Notes under the pieces: model-generated | What the model saw: only the letters and a program-made list of their open reading frames with translations | The model's database searches: none | What the model was told of the DNA's origin: nothing | DNA from: Excoecaria cochinchinensis | Lineage: Eukaryota > Streptophyta > Magnoliopsida > Malpighiales > Euphorbiaceae | NCBI GenBank assembly: GCA_947683425.1 | Contig: CANTUQ010000060.1 | Location: 930,001 to 994,000, forward strand | Length of the DNA: 64,000 nt | Direction of reading: 5' to 3' | Translations under genes and position numbers: made by a program | Part shown: positions 1-10,478 of the stretch, piece by piece | How positions within the stretch are numbered: the stretch's first letter is position 1 | How the letters are laid out: each line of letters starts with the position of its first letter

Positions 1-18
1 ACTTGAAGTTATATTATC

Positions 19-270
19 AATAATAAGCTCAGTTCGGAAGCATCGCCATATGAGCATGTATCTCATTGTAAGCTCAGCTTAGCTATATTGCTATCCGAGC
101 ATTTATTTTATTAGCAATAAAAAGCTCAGTTCGGCAATATCGCCATGAGAATTCTTTCAATTTATTGGCTTTGCTAGTTGCAGCATTTATCTATATCTTG
201 TTTAGATAAACTTAAATTATCAAATTTTCAAATGCTTCGCTCAAAAAAAGTATATCGCTATCCGAGCAAA
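19..270. repeat. Degenerate tandem repeats in the Tat family B internal region
   Basis: A motif of about 35 bases recurs at about 23-57, 69-101, 119-152 and 232-268. It consists of AAGCTCAG, then a few bases, then ATCGCCAT or ATTGCTAT, then GAGCA. The copies are imperfect and unevenly spaced. The array lies just beyond the 3' end of the antisense gene, the same place where the complete family A element has its own, different, repeats at 31088-31262. Confidence 0.55.
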
Positions 271-403
271 TAGTATTCTTTATGCAAGTTTTCACAATAA
301 TTATAATGAATTATGCAGATCATGAAAGCATTTATTCAGTCCAAAAAAACATCCATTTTATTAATTCTAAAAGTGGTTACAATTAAAAATCAGCAACAAA
401 ATC

Positions 404-2280
404 TTATTCATTCATCCGAATAAACTTCATCCAACTAGGACCAGTCCATATTTGGATGACGTTTCTACACTGCTTGGATGAGTTTAGCGCCGAACGCAAC
501 GCATTTTTTCGCCGCTAAATCTACTGCCTTGTTTTCAAGTTCGGAACATCTCTGTTCCAGCTCGGCTTTCTTTTTATTTACTTTCTCTTTCTCCTACTTG
601 GCTTGCTCTAAACTGGATTTAGCAGCTCGACTCCTTCCCTTCTACTGATTCATACTGGCTTTAGCTGCAGCAGCTCTTTCTTTGGCCTTGGCTACATCGT
701 CTTTTTAGGCGAGAATTTTCTTTTCAGCCTCTAGAGCCCGTTTCTCAACTGCCTCTTTTTTTAACCCAGCTTCACCAAGTTGGTATCGGACCCGGGACAC
801 TTCTTGTTCCTCTTTTTTTCCAGGCAAGGATAAGTTTTTTCATTTTGCCAATAGCAACTCCTCCCAACATGCACCCATAAAATAAAATGTTTGTGTTCTG
901 TACATGATCAAGCGAACCAAACACATTAAATGTTGCAAGAAGTTACCTCCACTTCATGCCTTTTCATAGCGTAGCCAATTGCTCGGTACTCAAACTGAGA
1001 AAAGGCGTGGCTTCCGAGGGAAAATAAGCGGTCTGATGAATGAAAGTTGTAAAGTTGGGGTTCTCCTTTGATCAGGATTTTCCCTGTCGTTGCCAGAACC
1101 TACGGTTGTCTTCAACGAGAGCCTTCAGTTCTTTTGCCCATGATTTAGGATCGGGAGTATACACCTGTTCCCTATTCTTAGAAGGGAGTTTAGAGGTAGT
1201 AGTTCGTGTAGGTGCAGACTGGGGAGAGCTATCGGCTACCACTATGGGAACCAGTGTTAGAGCCGCAGTACTCGGTATGGAGCTTCGAGCTAGAACGCTT
1301 GAGCTTGGAGAGAGAATGGACGATTGTGGATTCGGAGAAGCTGGGTTGGCCTCAGCTCCTGCATTAGCAGATTGGCTTCCTCAAGCTTTTTGCCTTTTTG
1401 CCTTAATAAGCTCAGCCAAGCTAGGACGAAAACTCCTCATAGCTGTAACAAAGCAAACGATAAGAAATAAATTAGAATCCAAGAATAGGAAATTAAAAAA
1501 TTTACCCTTTTTCTTGGAGTTCGGTTTTGGTGGTGGTGGGGGTACTCCGTATTGAATTTGCAAATTGATGTCTATTTTCTCTTGCGCTAGCTCTTTCCAC
1601 CAAGCCAATGTACTTTTCTTTGTATTATTCAAATACAATGGGTTGTCATTTTTGTTGATAAACTGACCCCATTGAGTCTTGAAGGGAAATTCTTATTCGC
1701 TTTCTATCACAAAGAACCGATTCTTCCAGTTCTTCAAAGACTCGAGATTTTTGGCGAATACTCCGTTATTGGCATGAGCTTGAATATAGCTGTGGTCCTC
1801 ACCATTACCTCGGAGTCCCACTACATGAGTAGCTCAAAAAATGCGAAGGGTGAGATCTATGTCATCTTCGGCTACCCAGATTTATAGTGCTGAAAGAGTT
1901 CACTAGGCGTTGGAATGCAATTGCCCGATGGTTAAGCCGTAAAATTTAAAAATTCGAGTTCAAAGGCTGTCAGTGGGAGACTTACCCTGGCTTCGAAGTT
2001 TACCATATACATGATTATCGTTTTCTTGCGTTGAAATTTGGCGTTAGCCCTCACTAGCAGCGTGAATTCTATACGCATAAGGTATGCCTAGTTTGTCTCT
2101 CAGTGTGCTTATATCGTTAGGTTTGAAGATTGAACTTATGCTTCCTACCCTGGGAAGTTTTCTCAGTTATTTTCTTCCCTCTTACCTTGGCTGACTGGTG
2201 CTAGGGGACTCTAGGAGACTGTAGGCGGCAAGACCTTCCTCTACCCTTACCCTCTCACTAGAACTTTTGGAGGAACTCAT
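404..2280 (-). pseudogene. Broken antisense gene of Tat family B (gypsy-type transposon domain plus coiled coil)
   Basis: Read on the minus strand, the gene begins at ATG 2280 with a Ser-rich start (MSSSKSSSERVRVEEGL). About 2000-1900 carries a block of the type SLPL...FYGLTIGQLHSNA, and near 1760-1650 there are KNWKNRFFVIE and FPFKTQWGQFINK. These are hallmarks of the plant gypsy-type transposon domain (Pfam Transposase_28 kind). From about 850 to 450 the sequence is Lys/Glu/Ala-rich and would form a coiled coil. The ending contains DWSWM, and the last stop is at 404-406. Several stops and frameshifts interrupt it, and introns are likely but not resolved. A possible AATAAA lies at 362-357. 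It is the family B counterpart of the gene at 28010-30592. Confidence 0.6.
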
Positions 2281-2531
2281 TGTAAGAAAAAGAAAAGAGG
2301 AAAAAAGTATAAGCCTAAAATTTCAGAAAAAGCTTTGGAGAAAATATGAAAATAACGAATCAAAGAACACTTAAGGATGAGATATTGCCAGAAGAGTAGA
2401 TCAGAAAATAGGTGAATCTGGAATAAGGAGGCAAAGAAAGAAGATGGAGGAAGATAGGGCAAAAGGAAATGAACGGTGAAGTGTGGAAGCAAAAATTAGA
2501 AAGCTAGGCGAAATCCTGAAAATGGAGGAGA

Positions 2532-2539
2532 AATATATA
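2532..2539 (-). promoter_or_regulatory. TATA box of the family B antisense gene
   Basis: On the minus strand the context reads GCCTATATATTTC, about 250 bases upstream of ATG 2280. The family A antisense gene has GCCTATAAATAGG at the same relative place, which supports a conserved internal promoter. Confidence 0.45.
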
Positions 2540-2767
2540 GGCAGAGTGAACCATTGATTGCTGGACAGGTGGCGAGTATTGAGTAGTGGTGTCAGTGGTC
2601 ATTATGTTCAGCGCAGAAAAAGAAGCGCTGTAATGATGGCATTAACTGCCCTAGCCGTCACTTCACGTGAAACGAGGCATTGTCCTGTCCTCATTTAACT
2701 CTTCACGTGCTGGGCAATTACTTTTTGAAATTTTAGTTTACCGTCTAAATGACATGAATGTCATATA

Positions 2768-2785
2768 CTTGATGAGGGACCTAAG
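2768..2785 (+). other. Polypurine tract of Tat family B
   Basis: CTTGATGAGGGACCTAAG stands immediately before the LTR start ATAACCGG. It aligns with the family A tract (TTGAGGGGGGACAAG followed by TGATAACC) and marks the start of plus-strand synthesis in the element. Confidence 0.5.
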
Positions 2786-3293
2786 ATAACCGGACACCTC
2801 GCCCATGAGTTCAGTTATGCTTTGCTTCTGAGTCCGATTAATCGAACTGATCTAAATAAGCTCTCTCAATGATAGCTCGGTCTCTTCTAATAGCTTGTCT
2901 CTATTAGTCACAAAAATTGTCAGAATCCTTTGAAGATTTCCATTCCATTATAACGCAGGTTTTTCGATATTAAACTTATCTAATCAGAAATCAATTTTAT
3001 CTAATCAATAGTTCTTGAGTTCTATCCCATTTAGAACTTGAAGTTCTATCCTATTAAGGATACTTGTTCTACTCATAGATTAATTACTACTCTAACACTG
3101 ATTACTAACTCTATAAAAGGAGGAATACAGGTATGTTATTTTTCTTGATTTTTTCTCAATTACAATACCCTTCCTTTATTTTTGTCAATTCCCTGAATTG
3201 ACCGTCAAAGTATTCTTTGTCGAAAATCTGTTGGAATTTTATATTTTTAGGTGACCTCTTCTTGCTGCCAGCCCGAAAATTTCGGATTGTCAT
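2786..3293 (+). repeat. 3' LTR of Tat family B
   Basis: The LTR begins ATAACCGG (the expected TG is mutated) and ends near GGATTGTCA. It contains CTATAAAAGGAGG at about 3111-3123 as its TATA region. About 450 bases of it align with the diverged copy at 25395-25862, including TTCCATTCCATTATAACG, GAGTTCTATCC and the TATA region. No target duplication can be tested because the left end is outside the window. Confidence 0.6.
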
Positions 3294-4101
3294 AAGATAT
3301 AAATCACAAATTATATAATGAGACATAATTTGTCAATAAGTTAATAAGTTTTAGGTTTGATATATTAAATTATTTTGCCAATTGCTATTAAATTTTGAAA
3401 GCATTCTTCTCCCACTTGGATAAACGGATAAACAAAGCTAATTTGGAAAATCCTCGTATAAATTTATTGGTGGAATTGGTCAATGAATTTAATTCTTATA
3501 TTAAATTAATTTGTTTTGTCATTCAGGAATTCTTTTGGGAAATAATGTATTTAAAGATATCATTTTTCTTTAGGCTTAATAAATAATATTTTTTTAAGAT
3601 CGGTAGAAAAAATCTTTTAATTTTGTAAACTATTTATTATACACCCAACTTAACAAAAATGCACCCATTATTTTCCATTTTTCTTCGTTAAATTTGTCTT
3701 TTTTCATTTTTTATTTTCTTATCTTTTTTTCAATAACAATAAATTTAATAAAAAACTGATTAAAAATAGTATATGTATTTCAAGACTCATAGATAATGAC
3801 CACAAATTAGTCGTGGGATTTTATATATAAAATCGAAATACACATCTTATGCCCAGTGAAATCACTTGAGCAAATGAAGATTCTAATACAATTTTTTTAC
3901 GTGCTTATATATAGAGCAGGACACGACTATAATAAACTAAGAAGGATGGAAAATAAGACACAGAACAGAACCACTAATTAATTAGTTATTGTGATTCTTG
4001 AATAATTTCTTATGCTAAAAAGTAGACAAGGAGAAGAAAAATAAAGAGCTGGGGCTGATGATGCTTCAGCTTTCTTGGAGCTCAGTTGAGCTTCAGATTT
4101 T
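3294..4101. other. Intergenic, AT-rich
   Basis: No gene or recognisable repeat is seen. The part next to 4102 is probably the 3' untranslated exon of the RADIALIS-like gene on the minus strand. Confidence 0.5.
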
Positions 4102-5131
4102 TCATCCTGCATGAGAAGAAAAATAATATTATATTTAGTCAGTCAAAGAATAATATATATATTAGTATTATTTTTCCAAAATTATTGCCATATCTTAGGG
4201 TATCAAATATTTGAGGAAATTAAGGAATTGAATCAAAGAATTTGTTTACTTTGTATAGTACGGAAAGGCTAAAGAAATTTGGACTGGTCTGACCATAACG
4301 TTATAGACTTCCATGTCCTTACATGGGTGTAAATATACATGTACAGAAACCATAATTATAGATGAAGCTATAAACAAATATTAAATATTTTTAAGAAGAA
4401 GATTATGCAAACCACGTGAAAAGTAGCAGTGGGGTCAGAAATTTAGATTTTTTGCATTTTGTTTTATTTTGTAGACGTATTTTTGAACCATTTAAATTCA
4501 GTTTTCTATTAATTTTCATTTCATATGATTATGACAATATATTAGAAATCCTTATCTCATTAATTATAAGTAGGACGGGTATCTTTTTCTCCTCTATCCT
4601 TCTCAAAATCCCTTGCCACCCATTTTCAAGATGCTGATCTTAACCATTTTGGCTTCAGTCAAGAAATTTCTTTTTTTTTTTTTTTAATTTTTTTGTTTTT
4701 TACAGGCTGAAAATGAAAAGCAATAATAGAAAAAGAAGTCAGTTGTGATATTATGGACAAAACATCGAAAAAAATAAGGTTTGTTGTTATGCAGATGTTA
4801 AAATTATAATAATTATAATATATAGGTAGGAGTGTGTATATATATATAATAAATAAAATCAATAAATATATGTATGTAAAATACCTCTGGAGCCAGTATT
4901 CCTATAAGGGAAAGGAACCTGGCCAGATTCAATAAATTTGACATCTTGAACAAGAAGGTCATAGTGGCGTTTAACTTCTTCAGGAGTCTTATTGCCACCA
5001 ACGGCTCTAGCCACATTTTCCCAACGGTCAGGTGTGTCTTTGTCATACACAGCCAAAGCTCTTTCAAAGGCTTTATTTTGCTGTGCAGTCCATGAACCAG
5101 ACCCACGAGATGACATTGAGCTCGATGCCAT
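4102..5131 (-). CDS. RL: RADIALIS-like single-MYB (SANT) protein, two exons
   Basis: This is a small plant I-box/RADIALIS-type MYB protein, expected to act in the nucleus, where the family competes with larger MYB partners in growth and floral patterning. Exon 1 is 5131-4885 and exon 2 codes only at 4106-4102, giving 83 residues. The MYB repeat covers about residues 13-65, with SWTAQQNKAFERAL, DTPDRWENVARAVGG and EEVKRHYDLL; the Trp residues are at 14 and 37. The tail VPFPYRNTGSRG is typical of the family. The donor is AGAG/GTAT and the acceptor CAG/GATGA. The splice joins G to GA, so the next codon is the stop TGA at 4104-4102, and the intron (4884-4107) splits the last Gly codon. Reading through the intron would add GILHTYIY instead. 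The start is the first ATG after the TATA box. The exon 2 position is inferred from splice consensus. Confidence 0.85.
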
Positions 5132-5228
5132 TGCCTGCCTAATTAGGGTTGAAACACAAAGAAAGTTGAGATACTTAAGTCAAGAGAAGGTTTGATGTTT
5201 TTGTGCAAAAGGAGTGGCAATTGCTTGC

Positions 5229-5236
5229 TTTTTATA
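5229..5236 (-). promoter_or_regulatory. TATA box of the RADIALIS-like gene
   Basis: On the minus strand TATAAAAAGC lies about 100 bases upstream of the start codon at 5131, a normal plant distance allowing a short leader. Confidence 0.55.
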
Positions 5237-5239
5237 AGT

Positions 5240-6713
5240 GAGGAGAAGGGGGGTAGGGTAGGCAAATTGGAAAATCAAATCTTTTTGTACATTAGAATTT
5301 CAATGATTTGTCTCCTTAGGCACCACACATTAATTTTCGCAATTAAATTAATAAAAAGAAATTGAAAAAGAAGAATAACAATAACAAGAATGTGTATGGA
5401 ATCAGTATCTTTAGCAGCCTCATACTAAGTATTATACCACCAGATTTTAAGTCCTTTTTCTGTCTTTATAAAAATAAAACTTTCTAGGTTAAAAAGTAAA
5501 ACTGTAAATGCAAAAATAAGGTCTGGCAGATGGAGAAGTAGAAATGGCCAAGGAAAGGTGATAGTGCATCTGCTGGGGATTTTATGCAGATCGGACTTTC
5601 CTGTTTTTATTAACAGCAATGTAAATATGGGTGAAGTGGGGTCCAAGTAATAATAAATTCACTGCCGGTTTTTTACTATTTACCATACACAAGTACATAA
5701 AATCCATGGTTTTCCCTGTACAAAAGATTTGCGCTGAAATATTTAAAAGAGATGTAATCTTTGAGATGATGTACTATGTCCTGAACAACATTCCAAGAAA
5801 AAATAGCTGGCCAGCCCACCTAAGATTCCGTACAATCATTTCTTCTCTCTCTCTCTTTAATGTTCTTTTCTCTAAGAAAAAAAGGTGACCATTACTTGCG
5901 TAATCTTGGGTCCCTTCTTGTAAAATCTTTTTTTTAGCATTCATTTTATATTTTTTTAATACGATTAGATTATTCTAAATTTATATTTTTTTAATCCATA
6001 TTTATTTATTATTAAGTTTATCATTTTCTATTTGTAAAATTATCATCATCTCGAATGAAAAATTGTTGTTATTCTTGAATATGACGGTACTTCTTAGGTA
6101 AAAGGTCGTTCCATATTTTTTTTAGAAACAATAAATAAATTAAGTTTTTAATTGTAAATTAAATTGCTTGCAGCATATATTATCATTATTCATAAAATGT
6201 AAATATATTTTTCAGTAATTTTCTCGATTAAGTGCATTTTGTGTACTTTAAAATTCTAAAATTTCATTTATATGCTACATACATGTATATTTTTACTTTA
6301 GTGATGAAAATTTAATTTGCATTTAAAAAAAGTTTTTGGCTTTCACAATTAATTGTCAAGTTTGTTAATTTTTTTTAAACCTTGATAAAAAAAAAATTAT
6401 TCATAGAAGTGTACACCTATGAAAAATAGAATAATACACCTATAAAAAATAGAATAAACTTTGTAATTTTATACTAATTATACCCTTACAATGAATTACT
6501 AATGGAGTAAACATTAATTTGTATATATTTTTGAAGGAAAAATTGGTAATACATTAAAGTAATTAATGAATTGGACATTTAATTGTGATTGAGGGAGTAA
6601 TATTTTCTTGCAATTTACATATTGAGGAACATTTTCTACTTGGTAGATTTCTTCTTTATTTCGGTTATCATTTCACCTTTCATTATTGTATTTGCCATTC
6701 ATATCCTAACTGG

Positions 6714-6753
<40 letters not shown>

Positions 6754-6783
6754 TTAGAAAACAAAAGGAAAATAAATGGGCAT
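5240..6783. other. Intergenic, AT-rich
   Basis: This stretch is upstream of the RADIALIS-like gene. No coding region is supported; the open frames are short and have no recognisable motifs. A TA dinucleotide run of about 31 bases lies at 6718-6748, just left of the solo LTR. Confidence 0.5.
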
Positions 6784-7252
6784 TGATAACCCTGCAAATA
6801 TCATTTGCACAAAAATCCATCTAGTCGGCTCAATAGACTGGCAAGGTCCACGGCCCAATAGTAAAGAGTAGCAGGCACGATCTCCTAAGCAGCGCACACG
6901 CCTGATCGGATGATGTGACCGCCAATCCCATAATCCATCTGACACAAGGCAGCGCCCATACTTTATACCTGCTCCCTGTCAATTCGCCGAATACCTATTC
7001 TGACGGCCAGTAATCACTTCCTAGGCACTAAAGTACCCCTCAACCATCTCATATAAATAGTCCAGCCAACGATGGCTCCAGGTATTGAATTTCTAGCATT
7101 CTATCTCTAAAAACATTTTCTCTCTCTAAACTACTAACTTAAATTTCGGAGTGCTCACGCCTGGTCCGACCGGACACTTTTTCTTGCAGAATTTTTTTCA
7201 TCCGATCGATTCAACCTCTTCTTTTCAGATAAAGACATTTCTAGCTTTATCA
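6784..7252 (+). repeat. Solo LTR of Tat family A, with GGCAT target duplication
   Basis: The 469-base LTR begins TGATAACCC and ends CTTTATCA. The five bases GGCAT occur directly before it (6779-6783) and directly after it (7253-7257). No primer site or internal sequence follows, so it is a solo LTR left by recombination between the two LTRs of a full element. It is much richer in GC than its surroundings and contains the family TATA sequence CATATAAATAG at about 7050. Confidence 0.9.
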
Positions 7253-7257
7253 GGCAT

Positions 7258-9718
7258 GATTTACACTTACACACGCATAATAATGTTTCTTTTGCCGGAT
7301 CTAAAACTATGTATTTATTTGACTGATATATAAGCAATTTCTTGTATTTGCAATTTTTTTTTTCATTTAGTTTTATGTAGGCAAAGCGTAATTGCAATCT
7401 TTTGAGGTTTTACTTTTAAATTTTATTTTGTTTTTTTGACTTCGATATTTTTGTATATAGATTTTATAACTATATGGTTAACATATGCTGTCATATTTAT
7501 TTCATGTGTTAAAGCGAATATAATTCTATTTTTGTAAGAAAAAATTGAGTATAAGTGGTTGAATGTAGAATACTGTTCATTTCGTTCCATCAAATTGTTA
7601 TTTTTTGAAGAAAAAATTTATTCCACCAAATTATCACTTTGATAAATTGAAGATAGTATTTAATGCACGTTTTTTAACTTTATTTTTCATACAATGCCGA
7701 TAAAACATTTATTAAAATAGCATAAATTAAGATGGGCATTGTAATCTATTCAATATTATAATTTTACATGGAAAATTAACGAAAGCAATGATTATTTGAA
7801 TATTTAATAATATGTATAAAGAAAGCCATGATTTATTCATTTACTCAATCGGTTGCAAGATATAAATTAGAGGTGCTATATATTTTTACATGATAATTTA
7901 TTATTCATTGAAAGGTAGTGCGTAGAATTGGTGAATTTGAACTAGTATTCAATCACATTTATTATCGATGTAATTGTTGGATAAAAATTATGAATTCGAT
8001 TTAGTTAAGAATATTTTCAACGTTACACGTGTAGTTTTCTTTTAATTGTTGGCTGCACACGAGTCTATTGAAATGCTATTTTTTTTCAAAAAATGAATGA
8101 TAGGATGGATGAATAAATGGTTGGTTGTTTCATGAACCAAAAGGGTTCAAAGCATACTTCATGTAATACAAATTAAAGGACAAGCACATATCAAAGTGTT
8201 TGCGTACTCGCAGCTTAATTAATTTTGGCCTATTACAGTCTGAAAAATAATTTTTTTTTTATTTTTCATCGTAAAATTTATATATATATATATAAAACAA
8301 TAATAAAAGAATGGTTACTAGTATATATAGGGCTACAATAATATTTGAAAAGTCCTTCTGAACAGAGGCTGTAGAAATCTTTGTTTTCTTGTTAAGATAA
8401 ATGTTGATCATCTTTGAAAAAGTCTCTGGTTTCTGAGAGATTTTGTATCTTTATTATATCTAATGATTTTTTTATGAAATTTTTGGGTTCATTAAAAAAA
8501 AGATATGCTTCAGGGTAATATTTGTCAGTTGTGATGATCCAAAAGAATATCTGGAAAACTGGTATTTCCTCACTCATGGCCAACCCAAACACAATAATGT
8601 GCAGTAGAATCTTTTTACTCAGTAAGGACTACACACCTTATGCTTTTGTGGGGCTATCTATTGCCAATTAGGATCATATTAAATTCTTAATTACATATAT
8701 ATATATATATATATCATATAATCAATCCTCATCTCTCATATAATTATATTAATAATTCCTCCGATGGAAAATGACACAATTTGTGCAAGGAAATTAAAAT
8801 ATCAGGCTGGATTTTTTTTCTTTTATATGAAAAAAATAATAAATATGAAAAAGCAGCATGCATCAGAATTATAAAGGGGTGGTGGTGGAATAATATATAC
8901 CATGGGTTTAGGGTGCAAGTTGGTTATAGAGTAGCCCCAACCTATATAGGTACAGGACTAGTAAATAAATCTTTGCCAACCCAATATACTGTTATTATCA
9001 GATCGAATTTGGTTTTGTCAATTCACACCTTTCCTTCAAATACAATATCTTTAGATTAATATATAGTTGGTTGTAAAAGGAGTTAATATAAAAGATAACT
9101 AAACATTATTGCCTCTTCCTTGTAAAAAATATAAATATAAATATAAATTTGGTAGGAGGGAGCAAAGATGGGACCAAGAGAGAAGTGAGTGTGTAGGGGC
9201 TGTGGCCACAAAGGTGAAGGGTGGTGGCGGTGGTGATGATTGGTTGAAAACAACATTTATTTATTTATTTATTTTGAAAAGGAAAACAACATCTATCTTT
9301 ATGCAACTTTCTTAGGAATCTGGACGAAATAAAAGCGATGGATGCTTGGCTTAATTCACCTATATTTTGGTTCCACATCATCATTTCTAATTCTATCCCC
9401 TCACTTAATATCTTTAGATTCCTTACCCCTTTTTCCTTTCAATATTAAGCCCTATTTCTTTTATCATCAAACTATATATGCCTGTATAAAATAATAAGAA
9501 ATAATATATTACTAAATTATCGAATTAACTCAATTTATTAAAAATATTATATTACCTTCCTATTAGAACACGTCATATTATGAAAAGCATGTAAATTATG
9601 CACACGATATGCATAAAAAGTAACATTTGAGAGTAATAAGTCATTTTTAACGAGTTAAGAAGACAAGTTAGAAAAAAAAAATTAATGTATTATCCCAAAA
9701 ATAATTGTGAGCGTCTAA
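7258..9718. other. Intergenic, AT-rich
   Basis: No gene is supported. TA runs occur near 8280 and 8696-8714. The short frame at 8781-9059 has no recognisable domain, no promoter and a composition like the surrounding DNA. Confidence 0.5.
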
Positions 9719-9723
9719 GTAAC

Positions 9724-10473
9724 TGATAACACAGCAAATATCATTTGCTCTAAAACCCATTCAGCCGGCCCACTCAATTGGCAAGTCCCAAGGCCTAACA
9801 ACCAAGAGTAGTAGACACGAGCTCCTAGTCAGCGCACGCGCCCGATCGGCTAATGTGACCGCCAGTCCCATCAGCCGCCTGACACAAGTCAGTGCCCATG
9901 CCAAACCACCTGCTGCCTGTCATGTCGCCGAATACTTAATCTGACAGCCAGTAATCACACCCCAAGCACTCAAGTGCCCCTCAACCATCTCATATAAATA
10001 ATCCAGCCAACGATGGCACCGGATATTAAATCCAAAACATTCTCTCTCTAAAAGCACATTCTCTCTCTAAGCTACTAACTTAAGTTTCGGAGTGCTCACG
10101 CCTGATCCGACCGGGCTCGTCTTATTGCAGGCTTTTCTCATCCGATCGGATCGCCTTCTCTTCTTCAGATAAAGACATTTTAAACTTTATCATTTGGTGC
10201 TTTCGTTGAGAGTCGAGGGTCAACGCTCGATCGGCAGCGCCCAAAGAGGCCAGTCCCGACAAGCGGCCAGTGCCCGAAAACGGCCTCTCGGGAGGGAGAA
10301 TAGTGATAGCAATGCTATCATAAATCCCACATCGGCTGGCGAAGAGGTTGAAGTGATTCTTATAAGGTCATGGACTCCCTTCCACTGTGCACGCGTTTTG
10401 GGTCAAAGGCCCAGAAATAAAGCCGTGAGGGTTCCGGCCCAAAGCGGACAATATGTCAGAAATGGCTTTATCA
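9724..10473 (+). mobile_element. Heavily deleted Tat family A element with GTAAC target duplication
   Basis: A complete 469-base 5' LTR (9724-10192, TGATAAC...TTTATCA) is followed by TT and the primer-site region TGGTGCTTTCGTTGAGAG (10195-10212). About 100 bases of gag start follow, reading VLSLRVEGQRSIGSAQ, which matches the leader frame of the complete element. Then comes an unrelated segment (about 10318-10458). The element ends CTTTATCA at 10473, the family's LTR terminus. GTAAC flanks it at 9719-9723 and 10474-10478, so almost the whole internal region and nearly all of the 3' LTR were lost after insertion. Confidence 0.75.
10318..10458 (+). repeat. Fragment of a common plant LTR-like repeat (TCCCACATCGG type)
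   Basis: The segment contains TCCCACATCGGCTGGCGAAG, CTTATAAGG, GGCCCAGAAATAAAGCCGTG and GGCCCAAAGCGGACAATAT. This arrangement is familiar from short LTR or TRIM-type repeats in many dicots. It sits inside the remnant Tat element, so it either inserted there or was captured during deletion. The identification is from memory of the motif and its exact ends are not established. Confidence 0.4.
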
Positions 10474-10478
10474 GTAAC

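Larger units (their letters stand above)
1..3293 (+). mobile_element. 3' part of a decayed Tat-lineage Ty3/gypsy retrotransposon (family B)
   Basis: The order is the same as in the complete Tat element at 27038-37409: a short tandem-repeat region, a long gene on the strand opposite to the element, that gene's TATA box, a polypurine tract, then the 3' LTR. The pol genes and 5' LTR would lie before the window start. Element orientation (plus) is inferred from the polypurine tract and the LTR TATA box. Reading frames are heavily broken, so this is an old, inactive copy. Assignment to Tat rests on this layout and on the antisense gene, not on pol, which is not visible. Confidence 0.7.

Noticed and set aside
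1040..1555. Plus-strand open frame of 171 codons
   Set aside because: It is the opposite strand of the decayed antisense gene of Tat family B; its protein has no recognisable motif and a composition typical of a shadow frame.
8781..9315. Short frames as small genes
   Set aside because: No motifs, no promoter and low-complexity composition.
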